Below are positions 10,278 through 20,339 of a stretch of 64,000 nucleotides of DNA, piece after piece. Under the pieces are notes generated by a model. It worked only from the letters and a program-made list of their open reading frames with translations. It was not told the origin of the DNA and searched no databases. The stretch lies in NCBI GenBank assembly GCA_947374225.1, contig CANCAY010000010.1, positions 1-64,000 on the forward strand. Direction: 5' to 3'. Origin of the DNA: Chitinophagaceae bacterium (lineage in GTDB: Bacteria > Bacteroidota > Bacteroidia > Chitinophagales > Chitinophagaceae). Both the position numbers and the translations under genes were made by a program. Positions within the stretch are counted from its first letter, which is position 1, and every line of letters starts with the position of its first letter.

Positions 10278-11459
10278 TTATTTAACAGCAGTTGTAATAG
10301 TTTGACCGTCATAGATAGACTGAAAACCTTCAGTAATCATTTGCTCACCAGCAGCTAAGCCACTTAATATTTCAATATTATTACCATAAAACTCACCAAC
10401 TGTAACTACTTTTTTACGAGCAATTAATTTTCCCTTTTCTGAAACTGCAACATAAATGAATTTTCCATTTTCATCATTCTGTAAAAGATTAATAGGAATG
10501 CTGATAGCGTTTACTTTCGAGTAGTCTTTTATTTTAACCTGAACCAATTGGTTAGGTCTAAAGTTTTTATCAACAGGTAATTTAGCTTCTACATAAAAGC
10601 TTCTACTTAATGGGTCAATCACATTACCCACCACCGCTAATTTAGCAGCTACTGTTTTTTGAAGATCAGGGAATGTTAAGCTAGCTTCCGTACCTACTTT
10701 AACTTTACCAGCGTAGTTTTCAGGAACCTGAGTAGTTAACTTTAAATGTTCTGTGTTTACTATTTTTAGTTGACCAGCACCACCGAATAATTCACCTACT
10801 TTAATATTCACTTCTTCCGCAACACCAGCAACATCACTATAGACACTTGTGAAAGCTAGCTGGTCTCTCACCATGCCTAACTGTTCTTGAGCTGCTTTCA
10901 ATTGACTAGCCATTGCGTCTGCATTGGTTTTAGCAGTTAACAGTTGAATTTCACTACCAATATTTTGATCCCATAAATTCTTTTGTTTCTCATAAATAGA
11001 TTTCGCTAAAGCAGCTTGTGCTTTAACTGTCTCAATATTTTGAGCAGCAGCAGCAGCGCTTTGCTTAATCAAGCTATTGTCCAATTGTAATAATAATTGA
11101 CCTTTTTTAACAATATCACCTCTTTTAACAAAAATGGCTTTTACTTGACCGCCACCAGCACGAGGGGTTACAAAAGAAACACTTTCAGATTCTATCTTAC
11201 CTTGTAATTCAATAAAGTGAGTAAAGTCTTGAGGAACAATAGGGGCAATTGCTACTAAAATTGCTTTAGCCGCGTCAGCGCCACCTGCTTTTTCTAATTC
11301 TTTTTCCAATGCAGCAATTTTCACATTCAAGTCTAGCGCTTGCTTTTTTAAATTAGCAATTGCTATCTTTTTTGATTCAATACTATTGTCACTCCCACCG
11401 CCACAGGCTACTGTCAGCAATACTAGGACGGAGATAAATAAAGTTGCGATATTTTTCAT
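10278..11459 (-). CDS. RND efflux periplasmic adaptor subunit (membrane fusion protein)
   Basis: Lipoprotein-like N-terminus (VACGGG); GDIVKKGQLLLQLDNS; SVYSDVAGVAEEVNIKVGE. Confidence 0.92.
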   Translation of the reverse strand: MKNIATLFISVLVLLTVACGGGSDNSIESKKIAIANLKKQALDLNVKIAALEKELEKAGGADAAKAILVAIAPIVPQDFTHFIELQGKIESESVSFVTPRAGGGQVKAIFVKRGDIVKKGQLLLQLDNSLIKQSAAAAAQNIETVKAQAALAKSIYEKQKNLWDQNIGSEIQLLTAKTNADAMASQLKAAQEQLGMVRDQLAFTSVYSDVAGVAEEVNIKVGELFGGAGQLKIVNTEHLKLTTQVPENYAGKVKVGTEASLTFPDLQKTVAAKLAVVGNVIDPLSRSFYVEAKLPVDKNFRPNQLVQVKIKDYSKVNAISIPINLLQNDENGKFIYVAVSEKGKLIARKKVVTVGEFYGNNIEILSGLAAGEQMITEGFQSIYDGQTITTAVK

Positions 11460-11489
11460 TGTATATATTTTATTAAGTTGATTGTTTGA

Positions 11490-12833
11490 TTAAAGGTTAC
11501 CAGTTGCTTTTAATAAGTCCACCTTAGCAATTAAGGCACTATATAAAGCGTTCATGTAATTATTTTGAGCACTTACTAAGTCGGCTTGTGCGGCAGAGAT
11601 TTCTGTATTAGAACCAGTTCCTGTTTCAAACTTCTTTTTAGTTTGAGCATACACCGTTTCAGCTAAAGTCATATTCTTCTTTTGAAACTGCACGGTAGCA
11701 ACAGAAGACATATAGTTTAATTTAGCCTGTGTGATTTCGTTGTCTATATTGTTTTTTAAAGCCTCAATTTGATTCTCAACTTGCTTTAACTCAATTTTAG
11801 TTCTTTTAACTCTTGCGTCAGTAGCAAATCCATTGAATATAGGCAGATTGATATTCAAGCTAATTAAAGAAGTTGCAAACCAGTTACCGCTTTCGAAAAA
11901 GTCAAATTTAGAACGTTGTGCGTTTTTTGAATAAGCGCCAGACATGCTTACGGTTGGTAAATAACTTAATTGGTAACGCTTAACATTAAACTCGTTCATT
12001 TTTTTAACGGTGTTTAAATATTGAAAGTCTTTTCTAATTGCGTATTGAAAATCATTTTCAACTAAAACGTCTCCAGTTAAACTTTGCTCATTAATAACGT
12101 CAGTTAAAACCAAGCTATCTTTTACTGGCATGCCCATTAGCATTTTCAAACCCATATAACCAATAGCAACACTATTGTTAGCTTTTAATTTTTCAGTTTG
12201 TAAATTATTTAATTGAACACTTACCTTGTCTACATCTAATTTTTCAGCGAAACCATTTTGGTACATGATTTCTGCATCATGCGCTAATTTGTTCAGTCTT
12301 TCAATATTGGCGTCTAGGATATTTAATTGTGTTTTACTAGCAGATAATTGGTAGTAAATTTTATAAATATTTGCTTTAATACCTTCTTCCGTTAATGCAG
12401 CATTGTTTACTTGTAATTGCATAGAAGTAGACCTTGCTCTTAAAGCAATAAATACTTGACCGTCAAATAATAATTGTTGAATATTAGCACCGTAGTTAGC
12501 GTTAAACTTAGTTCCAAACTGAACAGGAATAAAGGTTCCAGCAGCTTGACCAAATATTTGACCCGGTAACAAAGAGGTAGGTATTTTCAAATAGTCTGTT
12601 CCACCTATATTAGTACTAATAGACGGAAATGCAGCAGCTGCAATTTCTCTATTGGTTTGCTTTTGAGCTTCAATTGTTAATAATGCATTTTTAACTTGTA
12701 CATTATTTTTTTGCGCATACACCACACAGTCATCTAGTTTAAATGCATGTACTGTTTTGTTTGCATCTTGGGCTTGTAAGTTTCCTAAACTTATAAAACC
12801 GCAAATTATAATTCCTATTTTTTTCATTTTCAT
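11490..12833 (-). CDS. TolC-family outer membrane protein
   Basis: Signal peptide; OEP repeats; same operon as MFP and RND. Confidence 0.9.
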   Translation of the reverse strand: MKMKKIGIIICGFISLGNLQAQDANKTVHAFKLDDCVVYAQKNNVQVKNALLTIEAQKQTNREIAAAAFPSISTNIGGTDYLKIPTSLLPGQIFGQAAGTFIPVQFGTKFNANYGANIQQLLFDGQVFIALRARSTSMQLQVNNAALTEEGIKANIYKIYYQLSASKTQLNILDANIERLNKLAHDAEIMYQNGFAEKLDVDKVSVQLNNLQTEKLKANNSVAIGYMGLKMLMGMPVKDSLVLTDVINEQSLTGDVLVENDFQYAIRKDFQYLNTVKKMNEFNVKRYQLSYLPTVSMSGAYSKNAQRSKFDFFESGNWFATSLISLNINLPIFNGFATDARVKRTKIELKQVENQIEALKNNIDNEITQAKLNYMSSVATVQFQKKNMTLAETVYAQTKKKFETGTGSNTEISAAQADLVSAQNNYMNALYSALIAKVDLLKATGNL

Positions 12834-12852
12834 ATATATTTTATTGCTTGCT

Positions 12853-13506
12853 TTAATTATTAATTTCTAAAATTGATTGTAAATTTTTATCTTGATTAGC
12901 AGCTTCTACTTTAGCTAGCTTGTATTGTTCCATAAGTCTCAGCCCTTCCACCGACATAACACCATATATATAGTGTTCCATTATTTGCAGGTTTACACTA
13001 CCTACGTCGAATTTACTTAAAGGGTATAGCTGCGTATTAAATGCAACGAAACCGGTTTCTAATCGGTAGATGGATAATATCTCAGGATCAATGTCTTTTC
13101 TATAAACACCTTGTTCAACACCTCTTATTAAATTGGTTTTAATAATGCCATGCATAAAATCATCCTTATGCGTTTGAATTCTTTTAAACGCTTCAGGGAA
13201 GAATTTCTGAATCTCGGTCATGGTGAGGGGATTCATTTTTTTGAACATTTCCTGTATGTCTTCTAGTAAAAGGAACATTTCATGAACCGCGTTGTCTGCA
13301 TTTTCCTGACTCCTCTTACATTTAAGTGACTGTTCTTCTAACTCCAAGTCCACTACTGCCAATACGAGCGCTTCCTTATCTTTATAAAACTGATAGATGG
13401 TTTTTTTACTGATACCCAATTGGTTAGCTAAATCGTCCATAGTAACAAATCGTACCCCGTTAAGGACCATTAACTCCCTGGCTTTCAATAATATTCTATT
13501 TTCCAT
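12853..13506 (-). CDS. TetR/AcrR-family transcriptional regulator
   Basis: N-terminal HTH FVTMDDLANQLGISKKTIYQFYKDKEALV; first gene of the efflux operon. Confidence 0.92.
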   Translation of the reverse strand: MENRILLKARELMVLNGVRFVTMDDLANQLGISKKTIYQFYKDKEALVLAVVDLELEEQSLKCKRSQENADNAVHEMFLLLEDIQEMFKKMNPLTMTEIQKFFPEAFKRIQTHKDDFMHGIIKTNLIRGVEQGVYRKDIDPEILSIYRLETGFVAFNTQLYPLSKFDVGSVNLQIMEHYIYGVMSVEGLRLMEQYKLAKVEAANQDKNLQSILEINN

Positions 13507-13523
13507 AACTTAATTTGAGGCCG

Positions 13524-13560
13524 CAAAACTACGGAAACTATTATGGTTTACAAAGTTTCC
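13524..13560 (-). promoter_or_regulatory. Consensus Bacteroidota promoter with overlapping inverted repeat (candidate TetR operator)
   Basis: Minus strand TTTG-N19-TAGTTTTG (caaa 13551-13554; caaaacta 13524-13531), with GGAAACT-N14-AGTTTCC at 13533-13560. Confidence 0.7.
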
Positions 13561-13628
13561 AGGTTAATTATTTATATTTTATGTTGAATGGTAAAAAAGG
13601 TTGAAATTTGGGTCTAAATCCTATCAAA

Positions 13629-14300
13629 ATGCCCAGTTTAAGGGAAAAAACAACAAAAAAGGCAATATTAGCTGCATTGGCACAACTCTTTTTTCAAGGA
13701 GTCGTGGTATTGGCTCCCATTGGGGTAACCGTTTGGGTAATAGTGAGCTTATTTAATTGGGTGGACAATTTCCTACCTAACTTATTGAACGCATTATTCC
13801 CAATTCAGTTTGCTGCAGTGAATGGTCAAATCCCAAAAGTAACAGGACTTGGATTTGTAGTAGTTATAGCATTAGTATTAATAGTAGGCTGGTTGTCTTC
13901 CTTATATTTTATGGAGCGATTGGTTTCTGTTTTTGACAAAGTTTTAGAGCGTACACCAGGCATCAAAATAATATACTCTTCTGTTAAAGATTTTTTAGAA
14001 GCATTTGCAGGTAATAAGAAAAAATTTGATCAACCAGTTTTGGTCAATGTGGATGCAACAGACGTTTGGAGAATTGGATTTATAACACAACAAAATAGTG
14101 AACATTTTGGGATGCAAGATTTTGTCACGGTATATGTTCCACATTCTTATGCGATATCTGGAATTACCTATATTGTATCACCTACTAGAATAAAAAAATT
14201 ACCAAAAAGTATTGGTGCGTCCGAAGCCATGAAGTATGTAGTGTCAGGTGGTGTAACAACAATAGATGAACAAGCTCAGGAGCAAGAAGAGATTGCATAA
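13629..14300 (+). CDS. DUF502 family membrane protein
   Basis: Two TM segments, VVVLAPIGVTVWVI and PGIKIIYSSVKDFLEAF, typical of DUF502; ATG at 13629 preferred. Confidence 0.82.
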   Translation: MPSLREKTTKKAILAALAQLFFQGVVVLAPIGVTVWVIVSLFNWVDNFLPNLLNALFPIQFAAVNGQIPKVTGLGFVVVIALVLIVGWLSSLYFMERLVSVFDKVLERTPGIKIIYSSVKDFLEAFAGNKKKFDQPVLVNVDATDVWRIGFITQQNSEHFGMQDFVTVYVPHSYAISGITYIVSPTRIKKLPKSIGASEAMKYVVSGGVTTIDEQAQEQEEIA

Positions 14301-14309
14301 AATAAATAA

Positions 14310-14331
14310 TAAAATTAGTATACTAATTTTA
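14310..14331. promoter_or_regulatory. 22-bp perfect palindrome upstream of serC
   Basis: TAAAATTAGTATACTAATTTTA is self-complementary over 22 nt. Confidence 0.6.
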
Positions 14332-14356
14332 ACACAATAATATAATTACTTATATA

Positions 14357-15424
14357 ATGGAATTGCACAATTTTAATTCAGGTCCTTCAATATTACCACA
14401 GCAAGTTTTAGACCAAGCTGCAGCAGCGATACATAATTTTAATAATACAGGGTTATCAATATTAGAAATTGGACATCGCACTTCACATTTTATGGAAGTG
14501 GTACAGGAGGCACAAGAAACTGTAAAAAGATTAATGGGATTGGGGGATGATTATGAAGTACTTTTTTTACAAGGAGGTGCGACAATGCAATTTATGCAAG
14601 TGCCCATGAACTTATTGGATGAAAATGGATTGGCTGCAATTTGTGACAATGGAGTATGGGGAAATAAAGCAGTAAAAGAAGCCAATTTATTTGGGCCTGT
14701 AAAAGTGGTTGCAGATACGTCGGACAAAAAACATACGTATTTAAAAAAGGATTTAGAACTACCAGCAAGTACTACATATTTACATATAACCACCAACAAC
14801 ACTGTAGAGGGAACGCAGTGGCATAGCTATCCTCAGGTGAATGTGCCATTAGTAGGAGATATGAGTTCTGATATATTTTGCAGACCAACTCCTTTCCATG
14901 AATTTGATTTAATATATGCAGGAGCACAAAAAAATATGGGAGCTGCAGGCGTAACATTAGTGGTTGTAAAAAAATCAATATTAGGAAAAACCAATAGAGC
15001 GATACCCGCTATTTTAAATTATCAAAAACATATCGACGCGGGTTCTTTAATGAACACGCCACCGGTATTTGCAATTTATGTAAGCTTATTAACATTAAGA
15101 TGGATAGAGCAAGAAGGTGGATTAGCAGAGATGGAAAAACGCAATAACGAAAAGGCAAATTTATTATATAATACTATTGACGAGTTACCAGCATTCTATT
15201 GTCCAATTGCAAAAGAAGATAGAAGTATTATGAATGCTGTTTTCTTTTTAACTGACCCAAATAGAGAAGCAGACTTTTTAGTTTTGTGTAAGGAAAAGGG
15301 CATGATTGGCGTAAAAGGTTATAGAACTGTTGGTGGAATTAGAGTAAGTATGTACAATGCACTTCCTTTATCAAGTGTTAAAGCATTTTGTGAATTGATG
15401 AAATCCTTCGCTGAAAAAAATTAA
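14357..15424 (+). CDS. serC: Phosphoserine aminotransferase
   Basis: HNFNSGPSILPQQVLDQAA; IYAGAQKNMGAAGVTLVVV PLP-lysine region. Confidence 0.95.
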   Translation: MELHNFNSGPSILPQQVLDQAAAAIHNFNNTGLSILEIGHRTSHFMEVVQEAQETVKRLMGLGDDYEVLFLQGGATMQFMQVPMNLLDENGLAAICDNGVWGNKAVKEANLFGPVKVVADTSDKKHTYLKKDLELPASTTYLHITTNNTVEGTQWHSYPQVNVPLVGDMSSDIFCRPTPFHEFDLIYAGAQKNMGAAGVTLVVVKKSILGKTNRAIPAILNYQKHIDAGSLMNTPPVFAIYVSLLTLRWIEQEGGLAEMEKRNNEKANLLYNTIDELPAFYCPIAKEDRSIMNAVFFLTDPNREADFLVLCKEKGMIGVKGYRTVGGIRVSMYNALPLSSVKAFCELMKSFAEKN

Positions 15425-15454
15425 ATCCCAAAAAAAAGAACGATCTTCGCGCCC

Positions 15455-16675
15455 ATGGCAAAAATTAGTCCCTTTGAAGCAGTACGTCCCCAACCGCAGT
15501 TGGCGAAACAGGTTGCAAGTAAACCTTATGACGTATTAAATAGTGCAGAAGCAAAAGCAGAAGCAGTTGGTAATGCTTATTCTTTTTTACATATCACAAA
15601 AAGTGAAATTGACCTTCCAGAATCTACAGATATACATAGTCAAAAAGTGTATGATATTGCATTAGAAAATTTAAACGCTTTTTTACAAAGAGATGTTTTA
15701 TTTAAAGAATCAAAACCTTGTTATTATATATATCAATTAATCATGGATGGCCGAGCACAAACTGGTTTAGTTTGTGTAAGTAGCATTGATGATTATAATA
15801 ATGATATTATAAAAAAGCATGAGTTTACGCGTCCAGAAAAAGAGCAGGATAGAATCAATCATATAAAAACAACAGGCGCTCAAACTGGTAATGTGTTTTT
15901 AGCGTATCGCAATCAAGCTTCTATTGACGCTTTGATAGACAAGTGGAAAACCACAAAGAATGCCGTTTACGACTTTACAACTGAAGACGGTATTCAACAT
16001 ACGGTTTGGGCAGTAAGTGACTCTGAAGTTATAGACCAAATCACGCAATTATTTGCAACGGAAGTTCCGTTTACCTATATCGCAGACGGTCATCATAGAG
16101 CAGCATCGGCAGCTAAGGTGAAATTATCATTAGGCGCAAGTTCAAATTTCTTCTTAACTACTTTGTTTCCTTCCAATCAATTACATATCATGGACTATAA
16201 CCGTGTAGTAAAAGACTTAAATGGACAGAGCACAGAAGAATTTATTGCAGCATTGTCAGCTGAATTTGATGTTACAGAAAATGAAGTTGCCTATAAGCCA
16301 ACACATTTACACAGATTTGGAATGTATATTAATAGTAAATGGTATGTGTTAACGGCAAAAGCAGGAACCTATAATGACGCAGATCCTATTGGCGTTTTGG
16401 ATGTTACCATTTTATCTAATAATATTTTATCTAAATTATTAGACATAAAAGACCAGAGAACAGATAAGCGAATTGATTTTGTAGGTGGAATCCGAGGATT
16501 AGCAGAATTAGAAAAGCGAGTAGACAGTGGAGAAATGGCTGCTGCGTTTAGTTTATACCCAGTAACGATAGATCAATTATTTAATATAGCAGATGCAGGC
16601 GAAGTGATGCCACCAAAAAGCACTTGGTTTGAACCAAAACTAAGAGACGGATTATTGACGCATCTCATAAACTAG
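15455..16675 (+). CDS. DUF1015 family protein
   Basis: ISPFEAVRPQPQLAKQVASKPYDVLNSAEA; YIADGHHRAASA. Confidence 0.92.
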   Translation: MAKISPFEAVRPQPQLAKQVASKPYDVLNSAEAKAEAVGNAYSFLHITKSEIDLPESTDIHSQKVYDIALENLNAFLQRDVLFKESKPCYYIYQLIMDGRAQTGLVCVSSIDDYNNDIIKKHEFTRPEKEQDRINHIKTTGAQTGNVFLAYRNQASIDALIDKWKTTKNAVYDFTTEDGIQHTVWAVSDSEVIDQITQLFATEVPFTYIADGHHRAASAAKVKLSLGASSNFFLTTLFPSNQLHIMDYNRVVKDLNGQSTEEFIAALSAEFDVTENEVAYKPTHLHRFGMYINSKWYVLTAKAGTYNDADPIGVLDVTILSNNILSKLLDIKDQRTDKRIDFVGGIRGLAELEKRVDSGEMAAAFSLYPVTIDQLFNIADAGEVMPPKSTWFEPKLRDGLLTHLIN

Positions 16676-16712
16676 ATAAAACAATAAATCAAGTTAAACC
16701 TAATATAATCTA

Positions 16713-16742
16713 AAGCCCAACACAAACGTGTTGGGTTTTTTT
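16713..16742 (+). terminator. Rho-independent terminator after the DUF1015 gene
   Basis: GCCCAACAC-AAAC-GTGTTGGGTTTTTTT. Confidence 0.88.
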
Positions 16743-16772
16743 GTAACTTGTATCCACAATTTTGCTTGACTT

Positions 16773-18557
16773 ATGGAATGTAAAAGACTCTTCGATTGTA
16801 TCGATCATCAATTAGCGCATTTTCCTCAAGAGGACATGTTAGCGGCCAAAGTAAATGGCGAATGGAGAAAGTATTCAACTAAAGAAGTTGCACAAACAGT
16901 AAATGAGTTAAGTGCAGGTCTGCTTAGTTTAGGATTATCTGGAAATAATTTTACGCCAGAAGGAAGTGATAAAATTGCTATAATTAGTGAGAATAGACCA
17001 GAGTGGTTAATAGCGGATATGGCAACGCAACAAATTGGAGTTATCTGGGTGCCAGTATATCCAACAACCAATCCTTTAGAGCTTAGTTTTATATTAAATG
17101 ATGCGTCGGTGCAATATATGTTTGCGAGCACACTCGATTTATATAATAAGGTAATGTCCATTAAAAATGAAGTGCCATGTTTAAAAGAGGTATATACATT
17201 TGACAAAATAGCAGGAGCAAAACATTGGACGGAATTATGTAATAAGGACACTGATATTATTGCGCAAGTAGACGTAATCAAAAAAACAATACCAGTAGAC
17301 CAGGTTGCAACATTTATATATACATCAGGAACAACAGGAACACCAAAGGGTGTAATGTTAACACATCGTAATATTTATTTTAATTTACAATCAGGAAAAG
17401 AAAGTTTTCCTTTCCCAGATGCGCCAGACCAAAAAGTATTAAGCTTTTTACCACTGAATCATATTTTTGAAAAAGTGGCTTCCTATATTTATATGTATAG
17501 CGGCATGAGTGTTTACTATGCAGAGAGCATGGAGACGATTGGCGAGAATTTGAAAGAAGTAGCACCAGACGGGTTTTCAACGGTTCCAAGATTATTGGAA
17601 AAGGTATTTGAAAAAATAATGTTGAAGGGAGAAGAGTTAAGTGGTGTGAAAAGAAAATTATTTTTCTGGTCAGTAGCATTAGCAGAACAATATGACAATA
17701 TGGTACCAGGATCATGGTGGTATCAAACAAAATTAAAATTTGCCAATAAAGTTATCTTTTCAAAATGGAGAGAAGCGCTAGGAGGCAATGTTAAATTTAT
17801 CGTAACAGGCGGCGCTGCTTGTCAAGTAAAATTATTACGCATATTTAATGCAGCGCAAATACCAGTATATGAAGGATATGGACCAACAGAGAATAGTCCT
17901 ATAATAAGTATTAATTTAAGAACAGCAGACGGAACTAAATATGGCACGGTAGGACATGTAATTAAAGGCGTGCAATTAAAACTAGAAGCAGACGGAGAGA
18001 TATGTGTAGCAGGCCCTAGCGTAATGTTAGGCTATTATAAGCGCCCTGATTTAACAGCAGAAACAATTATTGACGGATGGTTGCATACCGGAGATATTGG
18101 AGAATTAATAGACGGTAAGTATTTAAAAATTACCGACCGTAAGAAAGAATTATTTAAAACAAGTGGTGGTAAATATGTGGCACCACAGCCTATCGAAAAC
18201 AAAATGAAAGAAAGTCCTTTCATAGAGCAAATTGTTTTGGTAGGAGACAATAAGAAATTTGTAAGCGCCTTAATTGTACCAGGATTCTCAAAACTAAAAG
18301 ACTGGGCAAAGCAACATGGCATTGAATATACAAGCAATGAAGCAATCATTAAAAATACGATGGTGCTTGCCATGATTGAAGATATTGTAGAGGAATACAA
18401 TACTTTATTCAATCCAGTAGAGCAGGTAAAGAAATTTGTATTATTGCCAAGAGAGTTCACTATAGACAAAGGAGAGATGACTCCTAAATTGAGCATCAAA
18501 AGAAAAACAGTATTAGAGAATTTTGCGAAAGAAGTGTCAGAAATTTACGAAGGGTAA
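16773..18557 (+). CDS. AMP-dependent synthetase / long-chain fatty acid-CoA ligase
   Basis: FIYTSGTTGTPKGVMLTHRN; YEGYGPTENSPIIS; TGDIGELIDGKYLKITDRKKE. Confidence 0.94.
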   Translation: MECKRLFDCIDHQLAHFPQEDMLAAKVNGEWRKYSTKEVAQTVNELSAGLLSLGLSGNNFTPEGSDKIAIISENRPEWLIADMATQQIGVIWVPVYPTTNPLELSFILNDASVQYMFASTLDLYNKVMSIKNEVPCLKEVYTFDKIAGAKHWTELCNKDTDIIAQVDVIKKTIPVDQVATFIYTSGTTGTPKGVMLTHRNIYFNLQSGKESFPFPDAPDQKVLSFLPLNHIFEKVASYIYMYSGMSVYYAESMETIGENLKEVAPDGFSTVPRLLEKVFEKIMLKGEELSGVKRKLFFWSVALAEQYDNMVPGSWWYQTKLKFANKVIFSKWREALGGNVKFIVTGGAACQVKLLRIFNAAQIPVYEGYGPTENSPIISINLRTADGTKYGTVGHVIKGVQLKLEADGEICVAGPSVMLGYYKRPDLTAETIIDGWLHTGDIGELIDGKYLKITDRKKELFKTSGGKYVAPQPIENKMKESPFIEQIVLVGDNKKFVSALIVPGFSKLKDWAKQHGIEYTSNEAIIKNTMVLAMIEDIVEEYNTLFNPVEQVKKFVLLPREFTIDKGEMTPKLSIKRKTVLENFAKEVSEIYEG

Positions 18558-18615
18558 TATCCTTCTTGCGCCCCAAATTTTTAAAAAATATTGATTTTAC
18601 TCAACTATAATCTGT

Positions 18616-20190
18616 TTAGATTTTATTAGCCAACTCAAATTTCTCTCTAATAATAGTTTGAACGTCTTTGTCTTGAATTTTACTTTCTAACCAAGAGATA
18701 ATATCAAGGTACATAAAGGCGCGACTTTCTAATTTATTTTTCTCTAAAGGCTGAAGCGTTGCTAGTAAATCAACGAAAGAATTTTTAATTTCCTCACTAC
18801 CAATGGCTGCGTTTTTGGTAATGCCATCTGTTTGAATAGACTTTCTTAAAAAGTTAAATAACACTTCTTCTACTTCGCCTAGGTTTTTCATTTTAGACAT
18901 GAAGCGATACACCGACTTAGATAAGTAACGCACCACATCCATATTGCCCAATTCATAATGTGCAATTAAATGCAATAAACGAGCATAACATTGTAAGTCG
19001 TCACGTAAACTAAGTTTCCAATTAATAATTCGGTTTAAGTAGTCAATGGACTTAGCAGCTTGACCTGCACCAAAATACAAGGAGGCAATTTTATAATAAA
19101 ACACAAGCACACGGTGACTATCAAGGTACAATTCAATCTCTTTTAACTTCTCTTCCATTTTAGGAATCATATCCAAGCCTTCGCTAAAGCTACCTTCTAA
19201 AAAGTGTTGATTAATTTTTGCAATATATAAATACACAAAAGATTGAATCAAATTATTTTGATTGTTTAATACAACAGGCGTCTCACTAAAGTTTTCTAAA
19301 ATACAAATAGTTTCTTTCAGCTTATCAATATTTTTCAAATCAAAATGGGCACTAATTAAATTGTGTAAGCCTTTAATATATTGTGCCGTTTCAATTTGCT
19401 TCATGTGTTCTTCCTTATCAAATAGGTCTACCCATTTTTGACTATATCTATAATGCAATAAAAAGTCTTGGTTAATAAACCCATACCAGCATTGGCATTG
19501 GTAGCGATAGAGTCTTTCATAAAAACCTTTAGCAGTCTTTACTTTTTCTAAAATGGGATCCTGCATAAAAACATCAAGGTCTTTTCTATCCTCGTCGTTG
19601 CGAGCATGACCATGTTGAATATACCAGCCGTATAATTGTAAACTTAAATTGGAAGTTTTTGTAATCAACTCAATCCTTTCATTCACTTCATTCATTTCCT
19701 CACTCAATTTTAAAGCACGGTCTTGCATGCTTCTAGTAATATGAAGGGACTCTATTTTTTTCTCTAAAAATAAAACCTGTAATAAATAAGTAACTTGATT
19801 GTTTTGCTTTGCTAAGGTTTTAATTTTATCCAGTAAACGTAAACTTTGCAAGAACAGACCCTTGTTGTATAAAATTTTAGCATGGTCTAATTGCTCGTGA
19901 ATTTGCAGATCAATATTTTCACTTTGCTTCAAAACGCGAAGACTAGACAAAAGCTGGTCGTATAAATGGGCTTTTAAATTTGACAATTGCACTTTCTGAA
20001 TAGACTCGTTTTTGCGCAGTAATTCTTCCTCATCATAGTCCTTCATTTTGTCCAAGGCGTCAAAAAGCTGGATGATCTTTAGGTCCGAGGACGCAGTGTT
20101 TCTAGTCACGTATAACTTGAAGTTGCGCTTCTCACCCCTTTCCAGGGATTTTATCAAAATAAATAGCGCATCCGTACTCAGGTTGGGCAT
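18616..20190 (-). CDS. Hypothetical protein, helical and possibly TPR-like
   Basis: 524 aa intact ORF, leucine/helix-rich with no catalytic motif recognised; divergent from leuA. Confidence 0.8.
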   Translation of the reverse strand: MPNLSTDALFILIKSLERGEKRNFKLYVTRNTASSDLKIIQLFDALDKMKDYDEEELLRKNESIQKVQLSNLKAHLYDQLLSSLRVLKQSENIDLQIHEQLDHAKILYNKGLFLQSLRLLDKIKTLAKQNNQVTYLLQVLFLEKKIESLHITRSMQDRALKLSEEMNEVNERIELITKTSNLSLQLYGWYIQHGHARNDEDRKDLDVFMQDPILEKVKTAKGFYERLYRYQCQCWYGFINQDFLLHYRYSQKWVDLFDKEEHMKQIETAQYIKGLHNLISAHFDLKNIDKLKETICILENFSETPVVLNNQNNLIQSFVYLYIAKINQHFLEGSFSEGLDMIPKMEEKLKEIELYLDSHRVLVFYYKIASLYFGAGQAAKSIDYLNRIINWKLSLRDDLQCYARLLHLIAHYELGNMDVVRYLSKSVYRFMSKMKNLGEVEEVLFNFLRKSIQTDGITKNAAIGSEEIKNSFVDLLATLQPLEKNKLESRAFMYLDIISWLESKIQDKDVQTIIREKFELANKI

Positions 20191-20303
20191 CGTAGCTGAA
20201 TTTAGTTCAAGTTACTGAAAATCAATTGGTTAATCAAAATAATAGACCCTTAGAGCTTGTAAAATAACCCTAAAAATGATACAAAATACTACTAGGTATT
20301 GGG

Positions 20304-20339
20304 TAAATTTGAACAATAAACGGGCTAAAAGCCCGTTTT
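20304..20339 (+). promoter_or_regulatory. Candidate -7 element and perfect 9-bp stem-loop in the leuA 5' region
   Basis: TAAATTTG at 20304-20311; AAACGGGCT-AAA-AGCCCGTTT at 20318-20338, ~30 nt before the leuA ATG. Confidence 0.6.

Noticed and set aside
18035-18499. 154-aa antisense ORF opposite the acyl-CoA ligase (also 16826-17281)
   Set aside because: Shadow ORFs of a strong AMP-binding enzyme gene; no start context or domain support.
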